From: Polytrichum commune
Lineage: Eukaryota > Streptophyta > Polytrichopsida > Polytrichales > Polytrichaceae
Length of the DNA: 64,000 nt
Assembly (NCBI GenBank): GCA_950295325.1
Contig: OX485809.1
Location: forward strand, 35,219,081 to 35,283,080
Direction of reading: 5' to 3'
The stretch's first letter is position 1, and each line of letters starts with the position of its first letter. Under the pieces are notes generated by a model that saw only the letters and a list, made by a program, of their open reading frames with translations, had not been told where the DNA came from and did not search any database. Shown here in pieces: positions 41,786 to 54,544 of this stretch. The translations under genes and the position numbers were made by a program.

Positions 41786-41840
<55 letters not shown>
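41786..41840. repeat. (AT)27 microsatellite
   Basis: Uninterrupted AT run, followed by a (TG)8 run at 41843-41858. The IYIY-type open frames on both strands here are artefacts of the repeat. Confidence 0.95.
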
Positions 41841-41845
<5 letters not shown>

Positions 41846-42719
41846 GTGTGTGTGTGTGACTTTCCACCCTCCAACGCCAAGAACTATAAATATAGGCCCA
41901 TGCACTATTATTTTCACCAAGTTTGTTTATTGTCAATCTTTAGGGAAAATTTTCTAGGAGGAGATTTTAGTGGGTTAATATGTATTTTAGTTTAACAATT
42001 GGTACATCACAAACTATTCCTATAAATAGATGTCAAATTATTTTGGAAAAGATGGGCATTTAATTTACCTTACATATTTGTCAAAACATGGAAAAAATTC
42101 TACATTATACATGATTGTGTAGATCGATCTTTGTTGCTAATTCATTGTAGGATTCTAGGTAGAGCATGATTTCACCTTGTACTCGAGTCATTTGTTTACA
42201 ATAAGAAGGGTAGCTTTAACCTTGTCACCTTAACCGGGATATCATGGGCACTCCAAGGTTAAGTTGCCTAAGGCAGGAATAGTACTTAGATCAGTGAACT
42301 TCCTAGCACTTTATTTTTGGTGCACCCTACCACCCATGATCCACCCAATCATACCGGTGGGTACTAGATATTTTCAATGAACCATGTGGGAACCTAGGGG
42401 CTTGCCCTTGGGAGAGATAAGTGCTGGCCGGCTTGTCCACGCATGTTGAAGGTGTTCACCTTTGACAAGAGGCAATAGTTGTCAAAGGTCCTTTAAATCT
42501 CTTACTGCATGTTTTGAGGTTTACATATAGATCTAGACCAACTCAAATAAAATGTTCATTGTGCTAGAGTTGTCTTTTTTATCTTTTCTTTTTCTTTTTT
42601 TGTCAATGACAATAAAAAACACAAGACAATTTATTTTTCTAGCAAAAACACTAAACCAAAGGACACATCCATGTGAAGTTGGTGAAAGGTACATGGGTCG
42701 TATTATGTTATTTATCACA

Positions 42720-42960
42720 AGTGAACACCTATATTTGGAAAATAATTATTGTTGGGTTAGCTCCAAGAACGAAACCCAATAAAAACATGTTTTTTAAAAG
42801 GATGGGAGTACATGCTCATAGCTTATCAATCATTCTAGACTTAGTAGTCGACACAATTGGAGAGAACACGGTATGAATTGCAAGGAATCGAGACTCATGT
42901 ACCATCCATAATTGTAACTAAGTCAGGGAAATTGAGTTTCTAATATGATTTTTGCTAATG
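42720..42960. repeat. Repeat E copy
   Basis: CACCTATATTTGG, GTACATGCTCATAG, AATCATTCTAGACTTAGTAG and TAACTAAGTCAGGGAAATTGAG match other copies; it runs directly into the MITE at 42980. Confidence 0.55.
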
Positions 42961-42979
42961 GTTCATCATGAGTTTGCAA

Positions 42980-43338
42980 CACTAGATATGATGTTTAGTG
43001 TCATATGGTATTTTATGTCACTATGGTAACTTTTTGGATGACTCTTCTTATGAATAAGTGAACAAATATTGTCGTGGATGATGGATGACTTCATATGCAT
43101 TGGCCAAAACCCTACCTTCTCTTGTCAATAACTTGTGATGAAATATTGTCATGGATGATTGAAATTGCAATAAGTGACAATAATTGCAACACTGTAAACC
43201 TATAATCCCCCCAAAAAATTACAAGGAATGACAAATAACGTTGGGGTTAACATTTAGTGTTGGTGGCACTATACCACGGTTTACAATCAGTATTGAGCAA
43301 GACAATTAGAATCGGTAACACTAATCATTGTAGTTGCA
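42980..43338. mobile_element. Palindrome-end MITE, long form, copy 1
   Basis: The left end ACTAGATATGATGTTTAGT is the palindrome of the 7078 element; the interior matches 53140-53509 closely (GTGGATGATGGATGA, CCAAAACCCTACCTTCTCTTGTC, ATTACAAGGAATGACAAATAA). The right end is inferred from the partner copy. Confidence 0.65.
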
Positions 43339-43639
43339 ACACAATTTAATTTTTTAATTTTTTGGGCACAAATTGGAAAAAAAATTCAGTTGCAAAAGAA
43401 AAGTGTGTGTCACCTTTGGAGAACCAACACAAAATCATGAGGACTCGAGAAATAATGTCTATCCGGGGTTTAATCGACAAATTGCTATGAGTAATAATAA
43501 GGATTTTGACACATCATACCGAGTCAAATTCATTTAAAACTTTCTCGTAGGCAACGTCCGGGGTTTTATCCAAGTCATGGAGAGTCCATTGCCATTCCAA
43601 TCTCCCATAGTCAAGCAAGGAGTCCCACACCACTTGATG

Positions 43640-44640
43640 CGTCTTTTCCAAAGGCCACTAACTAGCATTGAAAACCAAATCATTATGTTGATGCCAAATA
43701 ATCCATGGGAGGTTGCTTTTCAAGAAGAACCAAATTCTACTACAAAGTTTCAAAGATGTGTTGAGTGATTGATCAAAGAGGCATTGCATCGTTGAGAAAG
43801 ACTTCCGAGGGCCAAGGCTACTTCTCTCTGCAAAGAATTGCCAAATGATATTAGCCGCATAGCGCCACACTTGTTGAGCTAACGGACAACTAAAGAACAT
43901 GTGCTCCGCTGATTCCATGGCTCTTGAACCAAAATGGGGACAACTTTTGTCAGTCTCCGTTGAGATCCTCCCCACATCATTCGTTCAACATCATTGCCTT
44001 GTGATATATTGACCAAAGGAAGGCCGCTTCGTTTTGTGCCTTAAGTTTATGTCAAATGTTGTTTCATCTAAAGGAAGTGGAGGGAGGAATCTCATTCCAC
44101 CACTTGTCTGGGATCGATTTCCTAAGAGCCACTTGGGAAGCGATCCAAGTCTTGCCAAGCATGGCTAAGCACGTCAGAAAAAAGGTGTAACTTCATGGCA
44201 CCACCACCGTGCCGGGTCGAGTCTGTGCACTTCCACGAAACAGCCGATCCACCCAAACCTTGGACATCCAACTTGAGAAAGCCATAGGAGGTATAAAAAC
44301 CCTTGCATTAGGTTGCACCTTAGTAAGGGTAAAGCATTGCAACCCAATAGTGGATTAAGGGAAGGTGCTCATGAATTGCGCACTAAATTCCACCAGGCCA
44401 AAATTGAAATCCTTGAGGTATTTGGCACAACCTACCCATTCCGGCATTGTATCCTCTACGCTTTTATACAAACCGACCCATTCTTGTGAAGTAGGTTTAG
44501 CAACATGTTGGCTACGCATCCTCTCACGAAACAAGCCATAATATTCCACTGACTTGAACCAAAAATTAGAGTAAACCTCGGGAAGGGAGAATTTAAAGTT
44601 GTGCATCCTCCCACACAACACAAGTTTCTTGCATAAACAT
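43640..44640 (-). pseudogene. LINE C-terminal relic with zf-RVT domain
   Basis: Minus-strand translation shows AFLWSIYHKAMMLNE (about 44040-43990), then GRISTETDKSCPHFG, ESAEHMFFSCPLAQQVWRYA (43975 downward) and ending IWFFLKSNLPWIIWHQHNDL. This is the zinc-binding region found after the reverse transcriptase in plant L1-type LINEs. The usual CPxCG is CPHFG, so one zinc ligand is lost. The frame at 44621-44355 probably belongs to the segment just upstream in the same protein. Stops and frame changes break it. Confidence 0.75.
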
Positions 44641-45259
44641 GATTGCTAGGAGTCGGAGAACACGAAGAACAAACCACTCAACACCCACATACCTTAAAAA
44701 TATGGAAATGCAAGGAGTGGGACTCAATAACCCGAAAGGCAATCATGGTTGGTTATCTTTGCACTTACTTGATAATTAAAATGTCTCCAAATACATGAAT
44801 TCTCGATTGTGGGGTTTTTTTCTTCTTATAGAAGAATAGTGGTAAGGGTCCAATAAAAATCTCCGTATACGTCAGTTGCTTATCCATTGCATGGACAAAA
44901 GGACACAATGTGGGTACACCTAATATGGACAAAACCCTATAATGATTTCGAACATGTAAGTACACATCCAAGCTTCAAATGTACAATATCTATAAGAGTT
45001 TTATCTATAGCTCATCTATGAGTTTCACTTCATGAAATATTAAGACATTCATGTGGAATTCAATCATAGAAAGCTCACCTTTTACGTCTTTCGATCGAAC
45101 ACGATGATGTGCTCGTGTAGGTTTTTTATTTTGTTTTCAAAACCTTGCATATTTTGAAGTGCTCGTGGATTGTTTACACCATGGACTATGAACTCGTCCC
45201 AAGGTCTTATAAAATTTGTGATTGGATGTTGAACTCGTCCCGTGGCCATTCCTCTTGGT

Positions 45260-45537
45260 CCAACTCTCAACACAAGTCCCAAACCTCACTCCAAAAAATT
45301 GATACCATGTAGACATCCATATTATACTTGAGACTTAAGATTTGGGACCCCACGTTAAGTGGTAAGTCCCAACTTCCATGCTCTCAACGGCTGAGATTGC
45401 ACGGAGACATCCATATTATACTTGAGACTTAAGATTTGGGACCCCACGTTAAGTGGTAAGTCCCAACTTCCATGCTCTCAACGGCTGAGATTGCACGGAT
45501 TGACTTTAAGGGACTTGGGACCCATGTGAACCAGCCC
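45260..45537. mobile_element. MITE family M1, left-truncated, with a 94 bp tandem duplication
   Basis: The right end, inverted, is GGGCTGGTTCACATGGGTCC with TAA next to it (45538-45540). It matches the right half of M1 at 1204-1607. The segment 45311-45404 is repeated at once, base for base, at 45405-45498. The left end is missing. Confidence 0.8.
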
Positions 45538-45540
45538 TAA

Positions 45541-48500
45541 CTCTTGAAGACACGAGCCTTTCCAAAAGGGACTCTTGGATTTTAAAGGGTTGAATTCGGC
45601 TAAACTCTTTGTGGGTAGTAGTTCTATCATAGAATACACTTAATTCACAATGTAGCCAAAGAGGTTTTATCAATTCCAAGTTGTCCAGTCTAACTTTAGG
45701 ATTTTGGGCTCTATTAAAACAAATATAGAATGAGAACAAAGGTCACATGTTCAATAGTATTTGTGTTTCAAGCTCACAAACGCACCTATAACGGTTAGTG
45801 GTCTACAATGGTCATCGGCATACATTTGTTGTAAGAGTCATGCTCTAAATTGCATTGGAATGAAGTGCATTCTAGAAGAATATGATCATTTGAGAATCAA
45901 ATTTTTCTTATGAGTGATCCATGCATCCACCGGTGTATGTTTGAAGCCGTCACGAATATTGTCCACAAAATTGTAAACGTGTCAAAACTAAAATTGGGCC
46001 AAACCTACAAATCCGATGTGGATTTTTTGTCAAACCAACGAAGTCAAGAGTAGAACTTGACCGCTTGAGTTGTGTGGTCACACGGAGATTGTTGCATCTT
46101 GTTCAATATATGACTTAATGATCAATTTGTAAATTAGTAATTAAATTTTAGTGAAAAGGTGTGAAATGTTCACCATTCAAGGCTTATAATGAAGCCTTTA
46201 CTGCATGATTGGTCATTATCGACGAATGACAATATCTATAGTAGACAAACCCATTTCCACACATGCATCCGTTATTTTTTTTAACATGATGGGAAAAATC
46301 ATGAAGAATCACATATGCATCTGTTACATTCAGCGTGATGGGAAAAAAATAAGTTAAAAGGCCACGGATTTGAGTTCTTTGGAAAGGGCACTAATTATAC
46401 TCAAGTTTGTGCCTCCCAATTATCGTAATAAAATAGGTTGCCTATGATGTGAATCTTACATTTGAAAACTCTACAATAATTTCAAAACTTGGAAATAGAT
46501 TATGATTCTTTGGTTGTGATATCAATTTCCAAACTTGTGAAGAATCACTCTAGTATCACACATGTACTACAGTTTTGCAAAATTGCTTGAGTTAATGGAG
46601 AAGGTTTGTCTACTATATTGTTGTTAGGAGGTTTTAGCCTCTTCACCTCCTAACATCGCCTCTTGTAACTTCCACACATGCAAGCACCACTCAAATGCTT
46701 TCAAGTTTTATTATGAATATATTGCAAGAAGTAGTGAGGAGAAGTTATGAAGATTCTAAGCAATTTTCCAAACTCAGCAATACAAATTAATCTTTAATAT
46801 GATGAAACTAAGAATATCCATGAATTTCTGAATGTGCTTGATTTTGCTAAGAACACAATTTTGGTATTTAAGGTGACTAACAACTGCAATATTTTGAAGC
46901 TTTTCATGATTATTGTGTCATCAACCCTGTAGATAGGTTTTTAGATTGGGTTCCAATTAAGAAAACCACACAGGGAAGACCAAATGAGTGTCAGGTGTTA
47001 CATCTAGGGATCACCATTGAGTTAATTGATAGATTACAAGAGAATTAAGATGTATTTAGGACAACAAACACAGGGAAAAAGACTTCTAGAGTGAGTTTTA
47101 GGATTGATTCAATTAAGGTTGAGGGTCACTCACAGCAGTACATGCAATTGATCAGTCACTCCCTCACAACCCACTCTCATCAGTAACATCACTCTTATAA
47201 TGTGTTTTGCAATTCAGGGAGTCACAGCTCAGCCATAGACATTTGAGTACGCCATAGTCTCAGAAACCCAAGGCAAAAACTCCTTGAGGTGACCATAGTC
47301 TCTTCAAATAAGTAACCAAGGACTATAGGCCATACCACAGTTAGTAAGGATATCATGTTCACACTTGACTCCTCCTATGGTTAAGTGATTGATTTAATTA
47401 GATAAAGACCACAGAAATGAATTATTTCCTTAGTCAGTTTTAGACTTAACACCTTCACAGTGGAATTGAATGCATTAAAATAAATTATGGAAATTAACAA
47501 AAGTCTAACGTGTGACAGTAACCTAGTGACCGAGTCTAAGCGAAGCGAACTAAACCGGACCGGAACCGTAAGAGTCTAATCGGTAGGACCATAGTCTGCA
47601 CGGCACGGCCATAGTCTAGTCACCAGTAACAGTCACAAGTAACCAGTATCAAGTCACGTCTCATAGAGAGGGCCATAGTCTTAGTATCCAGTAACCAGTA
47701 ACTAGTAACCAGTAACCAAGTCAACGTCTTGTTCTCGGCTAAGGAGCAGGCTGCTCCTCCTTTTATGCTTGCCTTTGAGTGCTCCCCCTAACGATATGGG
47801 TTAAATACCCACGCTTCTCCCGCGACTCCTTCCTTTTCAGTCTTCACTCCCGCGCGCGCGACTTCCTCTCCGATCGGCCACATCTACGCTTTTCGTTCCC
47901 CCTCTTCGCAATTGGCGACAAGTTTATCACAACAACACTTCTTCCTTTGAATGCATTTGAGCTTATCCACATCATTATGGTGAGTAATCACTACACCGAT
48001 TCCGTGCATCAGACAAAGTGCTTCGACAGAACAATCTTCGCACTCTCTCTCAAGGTGATAATTGCTACTACCACTTAGCAAACTCCATCGCGGCAAACTT
48101 TCAGAGCCTCATTACACCTGCTCACTCGACACTTAATTCAGTAGTGATTTCCACCGACGAATCTCTACTCTGAAAACATAACGTTGTTATCCGTTTGGAG
48201 TTACAGACAAACTTTGTGTGGACAGGTATTTTCCTTCACTCAAATAGCACCTTAGTTATCAAATGAGTATGTTATCTAAGGATTTGACTTCAAGATATCT
48301 TCTATACTGAATTCATCTCGAGTAATCTCCACTACTCTCTTCCCTTTGGCTGATGAGTTTTCGACACTGGATTTTCATTCTGATCGAGAGTTCGACTTCA
48401 ATCATTCACGGTAAGTTAACCACGACCATCACAACCATGAAAGGAAGGGGGTTTGCTCACTGAAATAAGTTCTTGCATTCAATTAAGACACTTATCACCT

Positions 48501-49685
48501 CAGGCGTCCAGACACACTTACTTATTTGGCTTGGAGTCTCCTGATTAAATTTACAGAATTAAGACATAAAGTGGCTCTCAAGGAATTTCACATTCCTCAT
48601 TCCACTCATGCACATAGATAAGCCCAAAGGATATAATATGATTAAACTGCTTCGCACAGTTTCACCTCAGACAATCACAAGACAAAGGTAAATAGAATTC
48701 ACTTCTTTCACCGATGTTTGATTTCAACTTGCACCTGTATAGGAATTTCCAAAGAGAAGACAGGATGTTTCTCAAACTTCTACCATGAATTCACATCAGA
48801 TAGAGTGGGATTAATCCAATCAATTCTCATGGCCGAATACACACTGAAGGGACAAATTTCACATTCACCCGATGACGACATGATGAGTTCACAATGCGAA
48901 CTTACATTTCCATTACCGGGAGTGAATCATAAGACACGATTTACAATCTTCAATAGGCTTCACGCCAAGAGTAATTAAACAAGGTAGACTCCAGCAACTG
49001 TAGAGAGATTGTCTCTCCCTTCCCGAGAGGACCACTACCAATCAGTCACGTTGGAATTTCACATTCAAACCCGGTGACTGATAGACTTTCACCATTGAAA
49101 TCACACTACAATTAATTTACTTCTTTCACAGAAGTAAGACGTCGCAACTTCACTCTGGATTCTTCCCGAAACCAGGAAATATACTCTGACTCAATTAATT
49201 CACAATGTATACCCACACAACAAATTCAATCTTCTCACATAGAATTGACAAAATAGCTTCACGCTTATATTATGTAGAGTAAAATGTACATTCAAAAGGG
49301 CTTCACACCCAAGCTAGACTTGCTCAAAAACTGCCAGACGAGGGAGGCTCTCTTCTCGAGAGGAACTAACTTCTCCTCTATATCCCCTGAACTAGCTTCC
49401 TTGCCTCTTGGGGCCAGATTTCATAAGTCTCTTCGACTTGGTCACATGTCTATTGCCCTGCCCAAAAGACTCTTCCTCTTGGAACTGTTTCATATGAACT
49501 AAATGTCTCACCCTTAGCTCATTTCGGATAATTGATCACTAATAACTTACTTTAGTGTCCATTTCACATTGCAAGTGTCGATATGAATTCACATCCTATC
49601 AAAATCCTAGAATGACTATTCTGAGACCAAAAAGTTGTACCACAAACCCCTAGATTCCCAGGCTCAAATTTCTTCAAATATGCCC
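45541..49685. other. Spacer; possible decayed LTR-type block at about 46980-49560
   Basis: No gene recognised. From about 47500 to 47740 there are many short CAGTAACCAGTAAC-type direct repeats and repeated GGCCATAGTCT units; GC content rises at 47750-47900. The block reads like a long non-coding LTR or leader, but I found no matching second LTR, primer-binding site or polyprotein, so this stays a guess. Confidence 0.3.
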
Positions 49686-49689
49686 AAAA

Positions 49690-50500
49690 AAAGTGACTTC
49701 AATTTCAACGACAATAGCTGAAGATCTAAATTTTTTTCTTGAGAAATTTAACCGTATAGATTTTTGCAGGTTGGAGGCGATTATTCAAACAATCTAGATT
49801 TTAAACATCAAAGTTTTATTATGTTAGAGATCATAATAGGAATGTCCATAGTGGTCTTGAGGAGCAACAATTTTGACATTAAATTAGGGTTGGGGTTTTT
49901 TTTTAAAATTGAACCTCCACTTAAATCATCTATTGAATGACAAAATGTAACCCTCTTTCAATGGAGGGGCAATATACCTACTCAAATGAGCTCACAAATC
50001 TTGAAACCATTGTTTTGTGATTTTTTTCATAAGCTTTTCAATTTGAGGTAGTAGTGTCACGACTACACACCTTCCACGTGGATATACACCCACCAACACA
50101 TGTCCAACTAAAGTATCCAACGGTATATATTTAGGATATGTTGCGTTTGAGTATCGTGCAAATTTTCCGATCAATTGGGAGTCATTTGCACCTGGGGATT
50201 GACAAAAAAATCATGTTGAGGATATGTCACCCCTAAACCGTGGGAGGTGACAAATGTCAAATAAGCATTCATGAAGCAATTCCACTTGTAAACCAGTTGA
50301 GAGCATACTCCCATATTTGAGTTAATCAAAAAATAACTAATTATTGTTGAATAAAAATTATCCACGTAACATGACAAAGTAGACATGAACGTGAACAAGA
50401 GGAGTAGTTGAAACAATCTAGAAACCATCCAAATTGTTGTCAAAAGGGTCAAAGCGAGTTGTTCACAACCATATTATGATTGCATAGGACATTAAGGTTA
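49690..50500. repeat. 780 bp dispersed repeat, copy B
   Basis: Partner of 6115-6895, same orientation. Minus-strand frames include LFQLLLLFTFMSTLSCYVDNF (50452-50171), similar to copy A. Confidence 0.6.
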
Positions 50501-50629
50501 TAAATAAAGCACAAGATGTGATTATTATCATGGTGAGGTTTACTAAGTTTGGGGGTTTCATCCTCTTTGAGTTAGTATAACAAACCACAAAAGACATTTA
50601 GTAATCACTAAAAACTCCTATTAAAGATG

Positions 50630-51440
50630 CCTTTAATTGGCATCATTGCTTGGGACAATTACATCAACATGCATTACATGAGATGTCATGCAAAGTAAAC
50701 ACAGTGTTGGGTTCACCATCTATAACCTCGAAGTTTCCTCTACTTGGAAGCTCCTTGAAAGTTGCAAAGTTGGTAAAGAATTGAAGGTATTGAGGCCTCA
50801 AAGTGTCACTCTCTAGAGTTTTATGTGAATTTCATATGATCGGAAGTGTCAAAACGATTGGAGAAAAATTATCATAGATTAGCGAACACGAGTTGGATCG
50901 AAGCAACTAAATTTCAACACAAACGAAGTCTGTATGAACTCATGAAGGGAAAATTTTCATAAAGGTCATCAAAAATTGATTTGGAACTTCCATTGCGAAA
51001 TATGGGGGTATATTTATGTGTGCATGTTCCCTTGTATTCCAACCACTCATATAGGCAGTAGATATCCTAGCTAGCTTCAGGTTAGAGACCCAACAATGAA
51101 TGTCACTATTGGACATGTGTTCATTTAAAACCCTCGACACATTAGAATACCATTTTCCAATTGGTATAGCTAACACTGCTTCAACACTTTTGGAAACAAC
51201 ATACCAAATTAAATTCTTCAAAGGCTTTAGCTGCTTTGTGATGTACATAGATGATCCCAACTATATATACAACAATTTACCTTATAATACACCAATACAA
51301 AGTGTTTTGGAGGTTCCAAAACATAAGACCTATGTTGAAAATCAAATTGGGCATGATATCAATGTCTTACAATCTTAAATGAAGGTGAGAATACATGTAC
51401 CGAGTTCAATAAGTTTTTGTTTAAAACACATAATATATAG
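50630..51440 (+). pseudogene. Copia pol relic: GAG-pre-integrase and integrase
   Basis: The plus strand reads WHHCLGQLHQHALHEM (about 50638-50686), the shape of the GAG-pre-integrase zinc region (WH..LGH…L..M), then ESCKVGKEL; later FVMYIDDPN and KTYVENQIGHDINVLQS (51328-51378) and, in another frame, GENTCTEFNKFL. In Copia integrases these match F.DD.SR, VE.Q.G..I..LRSD and GGEY…EF..F. Stops and frame changes show decay; the second catalytic Asp (normally RSDNG) is replaced by a stop region. No reverse transcriptase or LTRs could be tied to it. Confidence 0.65.
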
Positions 51441-51989
51441 TCTCCATGGCCCACAAAAGGCGCAACATTGGCAAGACATGTTGATCATTTGATGTTTGTA
51501 AGCCAAGATCATGTGATGTTTGTTTTCAACTCCGATCCAAGACAAGAACTTTTAATGTTGAAAATCTTCGTTTCCAATCAGAATAAGTAACCAATGTTTA
51601 TACTCAATAAAAGTGGGACGAATCTTGAAACCAAACTTCTTAAAGATACGTACATGTCAAGGCCGAAAATATTCTAGCTTTGCTTATCAATCTTTATTTA
51701 GAAATTGGTGTCTTCGAACATGTGTGGCCTCCCCTTCAATGCAAAGAAATGGAAGGCCACCATGGATTTGGAATATATATAATCCGGAATAGTATTATAA
51801 TAATTTGTTGCTGCTTATTTTATTAGGATTTACTTGCTAAGCTAATTTCTAACTCCCAATTTACCCAACCGACATAATAATTACTATCTATTTTCTATTT
51901 ACCACTAATACTAGGTTAATTTGATAAAAGAGTCAAATTAAACCTTCACAGATGTAGGGTTCGTGTTGGCCAAGTATAGGTAATGGTTG

Positions 51990-53700
51990 GTTTTTGAATT
52001 TAATGTTTGCGGCTTGGATTTTGGCTTTGAAATTGTGAGTTTAGTTTTATTTGTTGGAGCAACCAATGACCACACATTTGGGTATTCAAAGGTCCATTCC
52101 TACCCATTCATAATATTCGTCCAATTTGTTTAATTGGTTTTGGAGAGAGGTTAGTTTGTTGGCTATGATAGCTAGGTCATCAATGTACAATGTAGAGTTG
52201 ATTTTTACGTTTGAGGTTTCAAAGGAACACCCATTTCTCCTTGTTATAACCATCAAAGAAGTGGGTATAAGAAGATAATAAATAGCTCATTGTGTCACCT
52301 TGTGTAGTTCCTCTTTATACGTAAATTGCTTGTGCGCTACAACATAATCTCCGGCGAACATGGTGGCAGAATGCCAGTAGATGTTATCTATTGATGCTAT
52401 GGCATCTTCGGGGAGCCAAGGTCTTCCTTGACAAGAAGAAGTATGGCATGGTCAATAGAGCCGCATGCATTTTTTAAATCTATTTATAATATTCGGCCAG
52501 GTTGGTTGTATTTTGGGTTCTTTCCGCAATTGAATTTTCAATTTGTGCCATATACATAATATGTAGATATCATGATATGTAAATTGGATGTCTTCTAGTG
52601 CCGATATTAGAGATTGTAGTTGTCACAAGGTGCATCTTTCAGCTTTGAATCCTTCTTGACTATCATGCAACACTTGGTCGTGTTGACCATATGCAGATAG
52701 TATAAGATTGGGATATTTATAATCAATAAAATAAGAGAGCTTTCATATGTTTAGGGTTTTGGCCAATGAAAATTGCTACAAATTTTGAACTATAAATTCT
52801 AGGGTTACACACAATCGATCTATAGGTTAACCCATACTTGCTCATCTCAATGCTACTCCTTGGTTACATCGATTGTCAAAACTCTTATGAGGGTAATCAA
52901 TCACAAGCCATCACCACATAAACTTTGACTTTTTTTGTCTACAAAACATAAATCTAATTTGTGTCGACATTACACGACCCTAATAAGTAGTTCAATAGAC
53001 CCGGTTGACTATGGATGCCTCGGCCTTAGCAATGAATGTGTTGGTAAATGATTAATATATTGTATTGGCAAGTGCTATTGGTTTATGGTTTGTGAGGCAG
53101 TATGGTTGCCTATTTTTGTATAGAAATACGGTGAGACCACACTAAATATGATATTTAGTGTCATATGGTATTTGAAGTCACTATGATAACTTTTCGGATG
53201 ACGCTTCTTATGAATAAGTGAGCAAATATCGTCATGGATGATGGATGAGTTCATCCATTGGCCAAAACCCTACCTTCTCTTGTCATCAACTGTGATGAAA
53301 TATTGTTATGGATGATTGAAATTTGGATGGAAAATTACTTGGTGAGTGACAGTAATTGCAACATTGTGAATCTATAATCCCCCGCAAAAATTACAAGGAA
53401 TGACAAATAATTTGGGTTGACATTTAGTGTTGGTGACACTATACCGTAGTTTACAATTAGTATTGAGCAAGACAATTAGAGTTGGTGACACTAAGAATCA
53501 TATTGAGTGAAGTTTTCCAAGATGCGGGAATTTGTTTTTGGTTTGTAGCAACAACGAAGAATATTAGAAGTTGTGTGTGAAAACGTGGGGGCGTGTTTTT
53601 CCTACTATGGAGTTTGGGATTTTGTTTGGTCCAGGGGTTTATCTGTTGGCAAGATGTTTCCAGTTCATGGTCCACGATGTAAACAATCCCTTTCATTTTG
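51990..53700 (-). pseudogene. LINE reverse transcriptase relic, split by a MITE
   Basis: In minus-strand order: KQIPASWKTS (about 53540-53512), a MITE (53509-53140), TVFLYKNRQPYCLTN and HKPIALANTIY (53130-53055), DLKNACGSIDHAILL (52480-52435), RGTTQGDT (52312-52289) and LYIDDLAIIANKLTSL (about 52188-52140). These correspond to the L1-type reverse transcriptase blocks W..S..V.LYKKGD, RPI.L.N..YK, D..KA.D…H, RG.RQGD.LSP and Y.DD. Several stops and frame shifts intervene. The same family probably supplied the zf-RVT relic at 43640-44640. Confidence 0.75.
53140..53509. mobile_element. Palindrome-end MITE, long form, copy 2, inside the LINE
   Basis: Left end ACTAAATATGATATTTAGT (an exact palindrome); right end, inverted, CACTCAATATGATTCTTAGT. 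370 bp, interior matching 42980-43338. It sits between two adjacent LINE reverse-transcriptase blocks. The target duplication is unclear. Confidence 0.75.
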
Positions 53701-54073
53701 GAGTTTCCAATGGAAGCAAGGTTGAGGCCTTGGGTTTAAGCCACCCTTTATATTCATTGGGTTGAGCATCAAATGTCAATCCAACGAGATTGCAACCGAG
53801 AGTCATCCAAAGGATGTTCTTGTATTTTAAGTTCGTTTGAGAACTTGGACTTGGCCATCTAGGGGCGGAAATAATGGGATTCATGATGGTTGGACTAATT
53901 TGAGGGAAATATTACGTTGATGATATTTTGAGCCTTAGAAAACTTAAAATAAACAAGAAAACAAATCATCGTCACATGAACACATCCTTCTTTAACTCAT
54001 TTGGGGTTTTTTCGAATGTAGTTGATCGTCAAATGAGAATTATTGCCAAATGACGTGTGGGAGTGTCCAAATA

Positions 54074-54352
54074 CTCCCTCCATCCCAAAATGATCATCCG
54101 TGTTTTTAATTTTGGCGAGATTAAGGCCCGATGACCATCAATTGAGTAGTTGTAAGTATGACTCTTAAAATAGAAAACAACATCTACTCTGAAACGCCCC
54201 TAAAAGTTGCGGTGTCGAAAGGCTTATTGAAACTTTGGTGCGAAAATATTTGAATTTGAGCCTCAAATTTCTAGCCAGGCAAATAAACTGGACAATCATT
54301 TTGGGACAAAAACAATCCGCGAAGTAGGACAATCATTTTGGGATGGAGGGAG
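54074..54352. mobile_element. Stowaway MITE
   Basis: Classic ends CTCCCTCCATCCCAAAATGA and, inverted, CTCCCTCCATCCCAAAATGA, with TA at 54072-54073 and 54353-54354. 279 bp, non-coding. Both the CTCCCTCC terminus and the TA target are diagnostic of Stowaway (Tc1/mariner). Confidence 0.95.
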
Positions 54353-54544
54353 TACTAGGCAATGTCAGTTGTATAATTGGACATGATGCAAAATTTCAAC
54401 TGGAATTGGTGTCAAATGTGATGGTCAATATTTATTCATTTATTCATTCTATATTTTATAATTAAACACAATCATGTTTTATTTTCATGCCAGTCATATA
54501 TTTTTTAACATGTAAGTTATAAAGAGGGCCAAAATGGGCCTGTG

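Noticed and set aside
41645-41995. Frames with IYIYIY runs on both strands
   Set aside because: Encoded by the AT microsatellite.
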